From positions 1 to 10,388 of the forward strand of contig DAOUUS010000035.1 of NCBI GenBank assembly GCA_030668065.1: a DNA stretch of 10,388 nucleotides. Direction: 5' to 3'. Shown one piece after another: positions 1-7,301 of the stretch. The DNA comes from Candidatus Methanophagales archaeon (lineage in GTDB: Archaea; Halobacteriota; Syntropharchaeia; Alkanophagales; Methanospirareceae). The number at the start of each line of letters is the position of its first letter. Position 1 is the first letter of the stretch. The notes below the pieces were generated by a model. The model was not told the DNA's origin. It saw only the letters and a program-made list of their open reading frames with translations, and ran no database searches. Position numbers and translations under genes: made by a program.

Positions 1-301
1 ATGCGGTTAGCCCAGACATAGCCGCAGTTAAGAGACAAACGCCTCGCGCTTGTCCCACGCTTAACGCGGTCTTCACGTTAGCATTGAAAAAAATCATCTC
101 GATTGCCATAACCTCCGGTGTCGTGTCTTTAATAACCGCAAGTAAAGATTCGTAGATCACAAGTAATCGCTCCTCTTTTGGTTGCTTGGGTGTCGTCTTT
201 ATACATCCAAAATCAACTGACGTTAACGCACCGTTTCTCGATTCGACCACACCCCAACCGGTAGTTGCCGTTCCGGGATCTATTCCTATTACACGTACCA
301 T
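1..301 (-). CDS. ruvC: Crossover junction endodeoxyribonuclease RuvC (3' part cut by window edge)
   Basis: RuvC is a dimeric, metal-dependent nuclease that resolves Holliday junctions during recombination repair. The first 100 residues are visible. They begin MVRVIGIDPGTATTGWGVVE, which carries the first catalytic aspartate (D8) in the family's IGIDPG strand. The second acidic residue is E68 in MAIEMIFF, followed by the conserved stretch N-x-KTAL-x-VGQARGV at about 73-88. The two C-terminal catalytic aspartates lie outside the window, so integrity cannot be judged. The ATG at 301 sits 7 bp after the cbiS stop, with a weak AGGAT site upstream, so it is probably co-transcribed with cbiS. RuvC is mainly bacterial, while archaea usually use Hjc. 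Its presence here points to old transfer or to a lineage that keeps both. The family call is secure; the role in this cell is inferred. Confidence 0.92.
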   Translation of the reverse strand, partial: MVRVIGIDPGTATTGWGVVESRNGALTSVDFGCIKTTPKQPKEERLLVIYESLLAVIKDTTPEVMAIEMIFFNANVKTALSVGQARGVCLLTAAMSGLTA

Positions 302-308
302 ATTTACG

Positions 309-1349
309 TTATCCTAACATCTTAGTCATACAGCCCGCGATCAGTCCTCCGATGGCATCGTCCATGAAAACGCCCAACTGGTTCAATATCCCGGGTTTCC
401 TCGTATCATAATAGATAAAATTGAAAAGTGCCTTTTTACCGCCTATGTATTCCGCAATGTCAATGCCTATAAGCTCGTCAGCCACAATACTTGCAGCATC
501 GGTTTCACCTGCTTTACCTGCTCTGCCCTTCAGTATCTCGATCTCCTCGGCATGAATAGCCGCTGCCAGTAGCAATGCCACGTTAACATCCGAGCTTTCT
601 TTCTTTATCGTCTCTTCCAACCGCCTCTGCAAATCCGCTTTATCTACTTCTTCGCCCTCTGCCGGCACGTAAAGCTCAAGTGCTGCCGAGACCATATCAT
701 CTAAATAAATACCGCGTTCCTCCAGCCGGATTAGTATATGTCTATCCGCCGTTAAAGCATCGTGAAAAACAAGAGCATCTCGCACGCCGTCTTTTACCAC
801 TTCATACAACGTACTGCCCAGAGCGGTCGCTTTACCCGCAAATAGTTCATCGGCTTCATCGTCAGTTCTATGACATGCAACCACCACGGAATCGGTCACA
901 TCGCCTGTGAATAGGTCACCGTCCTCGACATGAATATCGAGGTCGTAGCAAGCTGCGGTCTTCGCTTCTGTAGCTACTATTATCACGTTCGCCATTGCCG
1001 ATTGAGACAGATTCTTATTTAGCAGCAAGATTATGTTTATTGTGGACGACAATCGTGAAGGCGGTTTCGATTTTCCCGCGGTTATGATAGCCGTAACATC
1101 GCCTCGTTCTATGATGCTCGCGTCATTCATCCCCACCGCAGTCATCATGCCCACGAGTTCTTCACCCACTAAACCATGTTCGGCAATAAACGAATCGAAC
1201 CGTGCAAATGCGTCTTCTTTGAAATCAGTCGCTACTGTCAGATTTAATATCGCTTTCGATAGCCGGTAGCCGCCGTTATAGATTGCGGAACTAAGCACTT
1301 TGAAATCGCCGTGCACCACAATATACTCGTCTGTCTTTTCTATTTTCAT
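309..1349 (-). CDS. cbiS: CbiS: fused adenosylcobinamide amidohydrolase (CbiZ) and alpha-ribazole phosphatase (CobZ)
   Basis: This 346-residue cytoplasmic protein appears to join two steps of cobamide salvage. Residues about 10-225 match CbiZ, which cleaves adenosylcobinamide to adenosylcobyric acid. Visible marks are HGDFKVLSSAIYNGGY (13-28), STINIILLLN (102-111), ATEAKTAA (126-133) and TGDVTDSVVVA (148-158). Residues about 236-346 match the PgpA-like CobZ phosphatase that removes phosphate from alpha-ribazole phosphate. Marks there are DIAEYIGGKKALFNFIYYD (297-315), KPGIL (318-322) and FMDDAIGGLIAG (328-339). This domain order is known from Methanopyrus CbiS. The glycine/asparagine loop usual in CbiZ (AGVSN-like) reads AGKSKPPSR (91-99), a divergence that might affect the first activity. 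No clear Shine-Dalgarno site precedes the ATG. An AT-rich box lies only 13-22 bp upstream, too near for a standard TATA-to-start distance. ruvC follows after 7 bp. Confidence 0.9.
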   Translation of the reverse strand: MKIEKTDEYIVVHGDFKVLSSAIYNGGYRLSKAILNLTVATDFKEDAFARFDSFIAEHGLVGEELVGMMTAVGMNDASIIERGDVTAIITAGKSKPPSRLSSTINIILLLNKNLSQSAMANVIIVATEAKTAACYDLDIHVEDGDLFTGDVTDSVVVACHRTDDEADELFAGKATALGSTLYEVVKDGVRDALVFHDALTADRHILIRLEERGIYLDDMVSAALELYVPAEGEEVDKADLQRRLEETIKKESSDVNVALLLAAAIHAEEIEILKGRAGKAGETDAASIVADELIGIDIAEYIGGKKALFNFIYYDTRKPGILNQLGVFMDDAIGGLIAGCMTKMLG

Positions 1350-1442
1350 GCGTTTGATAAACTATATAATCCAGGAACAAAAGAAAGCTTTTTTTTTGGA
1401 TGTTACTGTAACGGCTAGCCGAGAACTAAAAAGGTCTATGTA

Positions 1443-1452
1443 AATTTTATAC
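1443..1452. promoter_or_regulatory. Candidate archaeal box A in the cbiS / acetyltransferase divergent spacer
   Basis: The sequence AATTTTATAC lies in the 129-bp spacer between the divergent starts of cbiS (1349) and the acetyltransferase (1479). Read on the plus strand it resembles box A and would place transcription start about 5 bp before the acetyltransferase ATG, giving an almost leaderless message. Read on the minus strand it is TATAAAATT and would give cbiS a leader of about 70 nt. A second AT-rich box at 1362-1371 (ATTATATAG on the minus strand) is very close to the cbiS start. Orientation cannot be settled from sequence alone. Confidence 0.3.
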
Positions 1453-1478
1453 TAGAACTGTTGAAGAGGAAGCACACG

Positions 1479-1901
1479 ATGATACGTAAATTCAGAATGT
1501 CTGATTTGGAACCGATTGTGAAGATAGAGGAGCAAGCATTCCCGAAACAGCCTTATAACAGATCTACGTTCTTGTATTTCGCATCCGCATATCCCGCTAA
1601 TTTCTTGGTATATTTAGAAGCGACTAAAATCGCGGGTTATCTCATCTATTATCACACGGGGCATATAGTGTCTATCGCAGTGCATCCAGCGTATAGAAGG
1701 ATAGGTGTAGGAACCAAGCTTGTAGCTACGGTATTGAAAAGAACGGGCGGGTGTGCTATGGTGGAAGTGCGAGAACGTAACGAAACGGCACGTAAGTTTT
1801 ATACGCATTTGGGCTTCTCTATGTACACGGTGATACCAGCGTATTATGGCGATGAAGATGCTGTTGTGATGGTTCGCAGTGTACGGACGGGCACGACCTG
1901 A
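1479..1901 (+). CDS. rimI: RimI-like GNAT protein N-alpha-acetyltransferase
   Basis: This 140-residue GNAT enzyme probably transfers acetyl from acetyl-CoA to protein N-termini, as archaeal RimI/Ard1 proteins do. The N-terminus IRKFRMSDLEPIVKIEEQAF is the usual opening of the family. The acetyl-CoA pyrophosphate loop is R73-R-I-G-V-G78, after the beta strand IVSIAVHPAY. The C-terminal NETARKFYTHLGF (101-113) and YY-x-DEDAVVMVR (122-133) are typical of RimI. I chose ATG 1479 over the in-frame TTG at 1461 because GAGGAA at 1466-1471 is well placed as its ribosome binding site, and because family members start at this point. It is divergent from cbiS and 475 bp from ileS, so it is probably monocistronic. 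In archaea these enzymes are often broad in substrate; the substrate here is unknown. Confidence 0.87.
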   Translation: MIRKFRMSDLEPIVKIEEQAFPKQPYNRSTFLYFASAYPANFLVYLEATKIAGYLIYYHTGHIVSIAVHPAYRRIGVGTKLVATVLKRTGGCAMVEVRERNETARKFYTHLGFSMYTVIPAYYGDEDAVVMVRSVRTGTT

Positions 1902-1966
1902 AGTTGAAAAATCCGTGCCGCTACAGAAGTTGAGTAGTGTTCATAGCCACCCCATTCCAGAAGCTG

Positions 1967-2313
1967 CTATGAGCCTCCATCGCAGAACAGGACTCGTGGT
2001 TTTCCCTCATCCGGCAGGGCGATACTTTTAGCATCGTAAAGCGAGGAACAAAAATAATACCATCGTTCTGACTTTCTAAAGCGCTTCTTGGGATATATCA
2101 AGTGTTTTATGCACTTTTTTGCTCTGTCTGATGAAATGTGCTTTAGATGATTATACCAAAAATTATGGAGAAAATGGGCAGAATTAATGGCTGAATTTGC
2201 TATTAAAGAATGTTCAGACATGCTTCCAGGGGCTCATCAGCATATTCGTCATACAGCACAAAGAACTCCTCCTGAAAATCAGCCCTTGCACAATCTAAGG
2301 TATGTTTAGATGA
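1967..2313 (-). pseudogene. Possible decayed coding region in the rimI-ileS spacer, family not recognised
   Basis: The 475-bp gap before ileS has no intact recognisable gene. On the minus strand, frame 2313-2203 is open without an ATG and encodes an acidic, protein-like stretch including ARADFQEEFFVLYDEYADE, ending at a TAA. An overlapping frame, 2221-1967, continues as an 84-codon basic ORF starting MSEHSLIANSAI and containing HLIYPKKRFRKSERWYYF. The two overlap at 2203-2221, as expected from a frameshifted gene read from right to left. A GTG at 2259 has AGGAGG spaced 8 nt upstream, so an 18-residue peptide is also formally possible. The basic tail and the acidic block vaguely suggest a transposase remnant, but I see no catalytic motif or terminal repeats. 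Treat this as unassigned. Confidence 0.28.
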
Positions 2314-2342
2314 TTATTTTAATATTGCACGTACACACATAA

Positions 2343-2352
2343 TTAAATATCA
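2343..2352 (+). promoter_or_regulatory. Candidate box A of ileS
   Basis: An AT-rich element (TTAAATATCA, within a longer AT run at 2339-2353) is centred about 30 bp before the ileS ATG at 2377. At the usual archaeal distance of about 25 bp, transcription would begin within a few bases of the ATG. No convincing Shine-Dalgarno site lies in front of ileS, which fits a leaderless or very short-leader message. Confidence 0.35.
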
Positions 2353-2376
2353 TAATCGTTTAACGGAAATAGAGAC

Positions 2377-5343
2377 ATGGCATATTTCAAAAGCGAAACG
2401 CAAAGAGCAAATTTCGTGAAGCGGGAAGAAGAACTATTAGAGCACTGGGACAAAGAACGAACGTTCGAGCGCAGCGTGGAGCGCAGAAAAGACGGCGAGC
2501 CGTTCGTGTTCGTGGAAGGCCCACCAACAGCAAATGGACTGCCTCATCCCGGGCATGTCCTGACAAGAGTGGTGAAAGACCTCGTGTTGCGATACAAGAC
2601 GATGCGCGGTTTTTATGTAACAAGAAAAGCGGGTTGGGACACGCATGGTCTGCCGGTGGAGATAGAAGTAGAGAAGAACTTGGGTATAAACACCAAAGGC
2701 GAGATAGAGGCTTACGGAATCGAGAAATTCAACAAAAAATGCAAAGATTCGGTATTCAGATACGAGAAAGAATGGGTGAATGCCACGAAACGAGTGGGGT
2801 TCTGGGTGGACATGGATGACCCCTATATAACTTTTGATATTAACTACATGGAATCGGTCTGGTGGTCGTTAAAAGAGGTCTGGAAGAAGGGTTTGCTGTA
2901 TAAAGGCCATAAAGTCGTACCGTTCTGCCCGAGATGTGAGACCACGCTGAGTAGCCATGAAGTCGCACAGGACTATCGAGATGTAGAAGACCCCTCGGTT
3001 TATGTGAAGTTCAAATTGAAACAAGAAAAGGATCTGTACCTGTTAGCCTGGACAACAACGCCCTGGACTCTGATGGGTAATATCGCACTTGCGGTTCATC
3101 CGTCAAACACGTACGTGAAAGTGAAACTAAATGCAGGCGCAAAAGACGAGACGTTAATCCTTGCGGAAGCGCGTTTGGATGCTTTAGATGACGATTACGA
3201 GATATTAGAAAGATTTGAGGGTAAGGATTTGGAGAATCTGGAATATGAACGGCTATTCGAGTATGCCAAGGTAGAGGGTGGCGAAGCGCATAAAGTAATC
3301 ACCGCGGAGTTCGTTACGTTGGACGAAGGTACAGGTATCGTGCATGTAGCACCCGCGTTTGGCGAAGTGGATTATGAAGTCTGCCGCGAGAAGAAGCTGG
3401 GATTCTCACAGCCCGTGAATAGCGCAGGTCATTTTACACAAGAGGTCCCGCCACTGGAAGGCATGTTCGTGAAGGATGCAGACAGGCTTATAATAGAATT
3501 GATGGAGCAGCGTGGTGTATTATACAAAGAAGCTAAATATTTGCATTCATATCCGTTCTGCTGGCGTTGTGGCTCGCCATTGTTATATTACGCACGTGAA
3601 TCATGGTTTATTGCAATGAAATCGTTGCGTGATAACTTGCTTGCAAATAACGAAAAGATAAGTTGGTATCCTGCACATTTGAAACACGGCAGATTTGGTA
3701 ACTTCTTAGATGGTGTTGAGGATTGGGCACTCAGTAGAGAACGATTCTGGGGCACGCCATTGAATATATGGCTATGCACCGAATGCGGAAAGGATTTTTG
3801 TGTCGGCAGCATAGAAGAGCTGAAGGCACGGGCAACGAATACTGTCCCAAACGACCTGCACCGACCTTACATAGACGAAGTGGTGCTTCGTTGTGAAGAC
3901 TGTGGCAGTGACATGAGACGGGTAAAGGACGTGATAGATTGCTGGTATGACTCAGGTTCTGCTCCGTTTGCGCAGTGGCACTACCCCTTTGAGACGGACA
4001 AGTTCAAGCAGAACTTTCCCGCGGATTTCATCACAGAGGCTATAGACCAGACTCGTGGTTGGTTCTACTCGCTTCTTGCGGTATCAACCGCCATTTTTGA
4101 TGAACCGCCGTATCTAAACGTGCTCTCGTTAGGGCACATATTAGACGAGAAAGGCGTGAAAATGAGTAAGAGCAAAAGGAATGTGGTTGATATAACCGCG
4201 ATATTTAATAACGAAGGTGCAGATGCGTTGAGATGGTATTTCTACACCGCGGGTCCGCTTTCTGATGATATTCGGTTCTCCGAGCAGGGCATTTTAGAGA
4301 AGCAGAAGAAGTTCTTGAACACGTTCTGGAATTCTTATTTCTTCTTCGTCACTTACGCAGCCATAGACGAATTCAATCCGGAAGTTAAGGCAATTCCTGT
4401 GGCTAATAGGAATGCCATGGATAGATGGATCATATCGCGGTGGAACACACTCACGACTGAAGTAATAGCGGCGATTGAACGTTTTGATGTTCACGTAGCA
4501 GCGCGAAAGATAGAAGAATTTGTGGTTAACGACCTGAGCAACTGGTATATACGACGGTCGAGGAGACGGTTCTGGGTTCCAGAGGAGAACTTTGATAAGG
4601 ACTGCGCATACTTAACGTTGTATGAGGTTCTTGTATCGCTCTGCAAATTATTGGCGCCTTTCGTGCCTTTCCTGACCGAGCATGTGTATCTAAATCTCGT
4701 GAGGTCTGGAGACGAGCATAAAAGCGTGCATCTCTGCGATTATCCTTCTCCTGATGAATCGCTTATAGATACCGCGCTGGAGGATTCGATGCTCTTGCTT
4801 TCGGAATTGGTAGAGGCCGGTAGGCGAACGAGGTCGGATGCCTGTATAAAGATAAGACAGCCGTTACGAGAAGTTGTAATCGTGTGTAATACGGAAAAGC
4901 AGGATAAAGTGACGAGTCTGACGGCGATATTGAAGGATGAGTTGAATGTACGCGAAGTTACTTTAGTAGAGGCAAGTAGCAAGAGCGAGTTTGCAGCGGC
5001 GGAAGAATACAAACAAGCGGACGTGGATGAAGACACAACTTTATTCTTGAACACAGGGCTGGATAAAGAGCTGATAGAAGAAGGTATGGTTAGAGACATC
5101 GTGAGAAGAATCCAGGGTATGAGAAAGGACATTGACCTGGAATATACAGCGAAGATAAGCATTATGTATGAGGGAGACGAGGCGGTAAAAGAGGCAATAA
5201 CGAATCTCGCGGATTATATTCGTGAAGAGACACTTGCGGTGGCAATTAATGAAGGATTGCCCTCGGTTGAGAGTGAGCAGATTTACGTGAAGACCTGGAA
5301 GATAGACAAGAAAGAGGTTCGTCTGGCGATAAAAACGGCATAA
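2377..5343 (+). CDS. ileS: Isoleucyl-tRNA synthetase, archaeal/eukaryal type
   Basis: This 988-residue class I synthetase charges tRNA-Ile and hydrolyses misacylated valyl-tRNA. The HIGH signature is HPGH at 57-60, in PPTANGLPHPGHVLTR, and GWDTHGLPVE follows at 86-95. The CP1 editing domain opens at AWTTTPWTLMGN (224-235). TRGWFYSL lies at 559-566 and the KMSKS loop is exact at 595-599. Four CxxC pairs (184/187, 395/398, 467/470, 506/509) are visible and may bind zinc. The C-terminal anticodon-binding part starts near residue 640, and DACIKIRQPLREVVIV is conserved. Length and sequence style match the archaeal/eukaryal (IleS2) type rather than the common bacterial enzyme. The reading frame is intact, with no in-frame disruption. 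It stands alone, with gaps of several hundred bases on both sides, so it is probably its own transcription unit. Confidence 0.98.
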   Translation: MAYFKSETQRANFVKREEELLEHWDKERTFERSVERRKDGEPFVFVEGPPTANGLPHPGHVLTRVVKDLVLRYKTMRGFYVTRKAGWDTHGLPVEIEVEKNLGINTKGEIEAYGIEKFNKKCKDSVFRYEKEWVNATKRVGFWVDMDDPYITFDINYMESVWWSLKEVWKKGLLYKGHKVVPFCPRCETTLSSHEVAQDYRDVEDPSVYVKFKLKQEKDLYLLAWTTTPWTLMGNIALAVHPSNTYVKVKLNAGAKDETLILAEARLDALDDDYEILERFEGKDLENLEYERLFEYAKVEGGEAHKVITAEFVTLDEGTGIVHVAPAFGEVDYEVCREKKLGFSQPVNSAGHFTQEVPPLEGMFVKDADRLIIELMEQRGVLYKEAKYLHSYPFCWRCGSPLLYYARESWFIAMKSLRDNLLANNEKISWYPAHLKHGRFGNFLDGVEDWALSRERFWGTPLNIWLCTECGKDFCVGSIEELKARATNTVPNDLHRPYIDEVVLRCEDCGSDMRRVKDVIDCWYDSGSAPFAQWHYPFETDKFKQNFPADFITEAIDQTRGWFYSLLAVSTAIFDEPPYLNVLSLGHILDEKGVKMSKSKRNVVDITAIFNNEGADALRWYFYTAGPLSDDIRFSEQGILEKQKKFLNTFWNSYFFFVTYAAIDEFNPEVKAIPVANRNAMDRWIISRWNTLTTEVIAAIERFDVHVAARKIEEFVVNDLSNWYIRRSRRRFWVPEENFDKDCAYLTLYEVLVSLCKLLAPFVPFLTEHVYLNLVRSGDEHKSVHLCDYPSPDESLIDTALEDSMLLLSELVEAGRRTRSDACIKIRQPLREVVIVCNTEKQDKVTSLTAILKDELNVREVTLVEASSKSEFAAAEEYKQADVDEDTTLFLNTGLDKELIEEGMVRDIVRRIQGMRKDIDLEYTAKISIMYEGDEAVKEAITNLADYIREETLAVAINEGLPSVESEQIYVKTWKIDKKEVRLAIKTA

Positions 5344-5367
5344 CCTACGGTTTATACTATATCTTCG

Positions 5368-5498
5368 TTATGCACGTCTATCCATACAATCCGGACAATT
5401 AGCTACTGCCTTTTTACCGTTCCATTGTACAATATCTAATGCTGCCTCGTTTCAAGTTCTCTTTCCGTCTCTCTTGAATACCGAATTATAATAAAAAA
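5368..5498 (-). pseudogene. Possible decayed C-terminal coding fragment, family not recognised
   Basis: Between ileS and argH the minus strand holds two short overlapping open frames without a start codon. The 5' frame (5498-5436) reads IIRYSRETERELETRQH before a stop. The other (5451-5368) reads EAALDIVQWNGKKAVANC and continues PDCMDRRA to a TAA. Joining them near 5445-5453 by a one- or two-base shift would give a charged helix followed by a short tail with a CxxC pair. The composition is more protein-like than expected of random AT-rich spacer, yet no promoter, start or intact length is present. I do not recognise the family. A chance open frame remains possible. Confidence 0.25.
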
Positions 5499-5520
5499 AC
5501 TATGATAGCAGTAGAATGCT

Positions 5521-5530
5521 TATTATAATA
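5521..5530 (+). promoter_or_regulatory. Candidate box A of the argH unit
   Basis: The perfect palindrome TATTATAATA lies about 40 bp before the GTG at 5570 that opens the short ORF leading into argH. The expected start of transcription would be near 5552-5556, leaving a leader of about 15 nt that contains GAGTGAG (5555-5561). The core ATTATAATA also occurs at 5485-5493, 37 bp upstream, and at 8765-8773 before the geranylgeranyl reductase gene. Confidence 0.4.
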
Positions 5531-5569
5531 TTGAATGCAAAATAGGAACTGAAAGAGTGAGATAAGTTG

Positions 5570-5671
5570 GTGTTGAAGAAGAGCGGGCAGGGAAGAAGGG
5601 CGCATGTAATAATACTGAACAGTGGCAAAACAGATCAGCCACTGCTTGAATACGGCGGGCGAGTGAAATGA
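5570..5671 (+). CDS. 33-codon ORF overlapping argH by ATGA; probably carries the displaced argH N-terminus
   Basis: The frame opens at GTG 5570 (TTG 5567 is also in frame) after GAGTGAG and runs for 33 codons. Its TGA at 5669-5671 overlaps the argH ATG at 5668-5670. The last residues, LLEYGGRVK, look like the G-R-[FL] segment that normally begins argininosuccinate lyase a dozen or so residues before the SxxADRWxF block. In argH that segment is missing. A single extra A in the AAA run at 5666-5668 would fuse both frames into one protein. So this is either the front of argH cut off by a one-base deletion (real or a sequencing error), or a genuine translationally coupled small peptide. The first ~24 residues (MLKKSGQGRRAHVIILNSGK and on) match nothing I know. 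Confidence 0.4.
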   Translation: MLKKSGQGRRAHVIILNSGKTDQPLLEYGGRVK

Positions 5672-7146
5672 GAACCCGAAAGGATTATATCTTATCGTTA
5701 GATGCGGACAGATGGCTATTCCACGCTGATATGCTCGTGGACAAAGCGCATGTAGTTATGCTAAAAGAGCGGGGCATAATAAAGAAGCAGGACGTAGTGA
5801 AGATTCTAAACTGTTTGAATAAGATGGATTCGGATTATTTCGTTGATCACGCCCTCCCCTCTTATGAAGATGTGCACACTGCGATAGAATCAGTGTTGAT
5901 AAAGGGGATAGGCGAGGAGGTAGGGGGGAAGATGCATACGGGGCGATCGAGGAATGACAAAGTGGCAACGAGCATACGACTTGCGCTTCGAGATGAGTTA
6001 TTGGGCATCCTAAGAAACGTAAACGAGTTGAGAAGTGTGTTATTAAAAAAAGCGAACGAGAATATTGATACGGTGATGCCGGGCTATACGCACCTACAAC
6101 ATGCACAGCCAACCATACTCGCACATCATTTCTTAGCGTATACAGATGCGTTTGCTCGTGATTTCTTGAGGCTTATACACGCATACGAGCTCGTAAATGT
6201 GTGCCCTTTGGGTGCCGCCGCATTCGCATCTACGGGGTTCCCGATAGACCGAGAGAGAACGGCGAAACTACTGGGGTTTGATTCTGTGCTGGAGAATTCA
6301 ATGGACGCAGTTTCATCGCGTGATTTCGCCATAGACGTGATTTCCTGTTACGCCAATCTGATGACCAACTTGAGCAGACTTGCCGAGGAGATAATACTAT
6401 GGAGTAGTTCAGAATTCAATTTCGTTCGTGTTTCCGTGGAATATGTGACGGGTAGTTCAATAATGCCGCAGAAACGGAACCCCGATTATGCAGAACTTAT
6501 TAGAGCGCGAACCGGCACGGTTTACGGTTGTTTGATGAGTGTGCTTTCTATATGCAAAGCATTGCCCTATTCTTATAATCGCGATTTGCAAGAGGTAACA
6601 CCGCACCTTTTGACTGCAACTAATATCTCGGCGTCTTCGGTATCGGTGATGAAAAGCATAGTGGAAAAACTGGAATTGAACAAGGAAGAGATGGCGAAAC
6701 AGGCACAAGTTGGGTTCACGACTGCAACAGAGCTGGCTGATACGATCGTACGCGAAACAGGCGTTTCTTTTAGAACCGCACATAAGCTCGTAGCGGATTT
6801 GGTGAATGAAGGAGTGGCGCTAAAGGCGAATAGGGGCGTAAGTGAAGTGCTTAACGAACTAGATGCTTTCTCTACACGTGCCATCGGTAAAAAACTAAGT
6901 GCGCGCGGGCTAACGGAGAAGAAAGTAACTGATGCTCTGAACATCGCGTCAAGTATAGAAAAGCGAAATATAAAAGGTGGACCGGCAAAAAGAGAACTGC
7001 GACGGATGATACGAGCTGGGAAAACTAATTTAGAGAAAGACGATAAACTGGTAGGATCGAAAGCCGAGAAGGTGCGAAAAAGCTCAGATGATTTGGCAAA
7101 AGAGGTAAAACGAAAGGCAAGGATCATAACTGTAATGAAAAGATAG
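5668..7146 (+). CDS. argH: Argininosuccinate lyase
   Basis: ArgH cleaves argininosuccinate to arginine and fumarate, the last step of arginine synthesis; it is a cytoplasmic homotetramer of the fumarase/aspartase superfamily. The 492-residue product shows HTGRSRND (90-97), YTHLQHAQPT (140-149, catalytic histidine H142) and the signature loop TGSSIMPQKRNPDYAEL (261-277) with the catalytic serine. N-terminal ADRWLFHADMLVDKAH is typical of archaeal ArgH. The protein starts only about 8 residues before this block, whereas homologues have about 18-20, including a G-R-[FL] motif that helps bind substrate. That motif (YGGRVK) occurs just upstream in another frame, so the annotated ATG probably gives an N-terminally short protein. 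In its own frame a TGA at 5647-5649 prevents extension. The C-terminal lysine-rich tail (about 445-492) is usual for the domain. The 3' end faces the repeat-filled convergent gap. Confidence 0.96.
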   Translation: MRTRKDYILSLDADRWLFHADMLVDKAHVVMLKERGIIKKQDVVKILNCLNKMDSDYFVDHALPSYEDVHTAIESVLIKGIGEEVGGKMHTGRSRNDKVATSIRLALRDELLGILRNVNELRSVLLKKANENIDTVMPGYTHLQHAQPTILAHHFLAYTDAFARDFLRLIHAYELVNVCPLGAAAFASTGFPIDRERTAKLLGFDSVLENSMDAVSSRDFAIDVISCYANLMTNLSRLAEEIILWSSSEFNFVRVSVEYVTGSSIMPQKRNPDYAELIRARTGTVYGCLMSVLSICKALPYSYNRDLQEVTPHLLTATNISASSVSVMKSIVEKLELNKEEMAKQAQVGFTTATELADTIVRETGVSFRTAHKLVADLVNEGVALKANRGVSEVLNELDAFSTRAIGKKLSARGLTEKKVTDALNIASSIEKRNIKGGPAKRELRRMIRAGKTNLEKDDKLVGSKAEKVRKSSDDLAKEVKRKARIITVMKR

Positions 7147-7188
7147 TAATTCATACGTATCCACCTCGGATTCACGTAAGTCTTTAAT

Positions 7189-7198
7189 TGTATATACA
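7189..7198. repeat. Short perfect palindrome downstream of argH
   Basis: TGTATATACA is a perfect 10-bp palindrome 43 bp after the argH stop. It could be a regulator site or simply AT-rich spacer. No gene starts next to it. Confidence 0.2.
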
Positions 7199-7220
7199 GT
7201 ATAACTTCTAAGTATTTAGG

Positions 7221-7285
7221 ACGCAGATTCACACGGATTCACACGGATTTGAGTTCTTCTGCGTTAATCAGCGTTAATCGGTGTC
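7221..7285. repeat. 10-bp-periodic repeat pair A/B, opposite orientations
   Basis: Positions 7221-7250 contain three phased 10-bp units built on GATT (CGCAGATTCA, CACGGATTCA, CACGGATTTG). Positions 7258-7285 hold the same motif on the other strand (TCTGCGTTAATCAGCGTTAA, then TCGGTGTC). Each GATT recurs every 10 bp, close to one helical turn. The arms are separated by 7 bp and can pair imperfectly, at roughly 70 percent by eye. A related single unit, CTCGGATTCACG, lies at 7165-7176. Confidence 0.8.
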
Positions 7286-7301
7286 AACAATTATTTCCCG
7301 C

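Noticed and set aside
1461..1478. TTG at 1461 as start of the acetyltransferase
   Set aside because: The ATG at 1479 has GAGGAA at a good distance and gives the normal family N-terminus; the six extra residues would overlap that binding site.
1350..1478. Cobalamin riboswitch before cbiS
   Set aside because: The spacer is short and AT-rich and lacks the B12-box consensus, and such riboswitches are not expected in this kind of archaeon.
4740..5162. 140-codon minus-strand open frame inside ileS
   Set aside because: It is low-complexity serine-rich translation opposite a secure gene, with no family features.
5344..5566. tRNA or structured RNA between ileS and argH
   Set aside because: I found no TTCRA-type T loop, paired acceptor ends or long GC stem; the region is AT-rich and weakly structured.
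5756..6124. 122-codon minus-strand open frame inside argH
   Set aside because: It is antisense to catalytic blocks of argH and shows no protein-like pattern.
6573..7232. 219-codon minus-strand open frame across the argH 3' half
   Set aside because: It is antisense to the well-conserved argH frame, rich in serine and phenylalanine, and has no recognisable motif.
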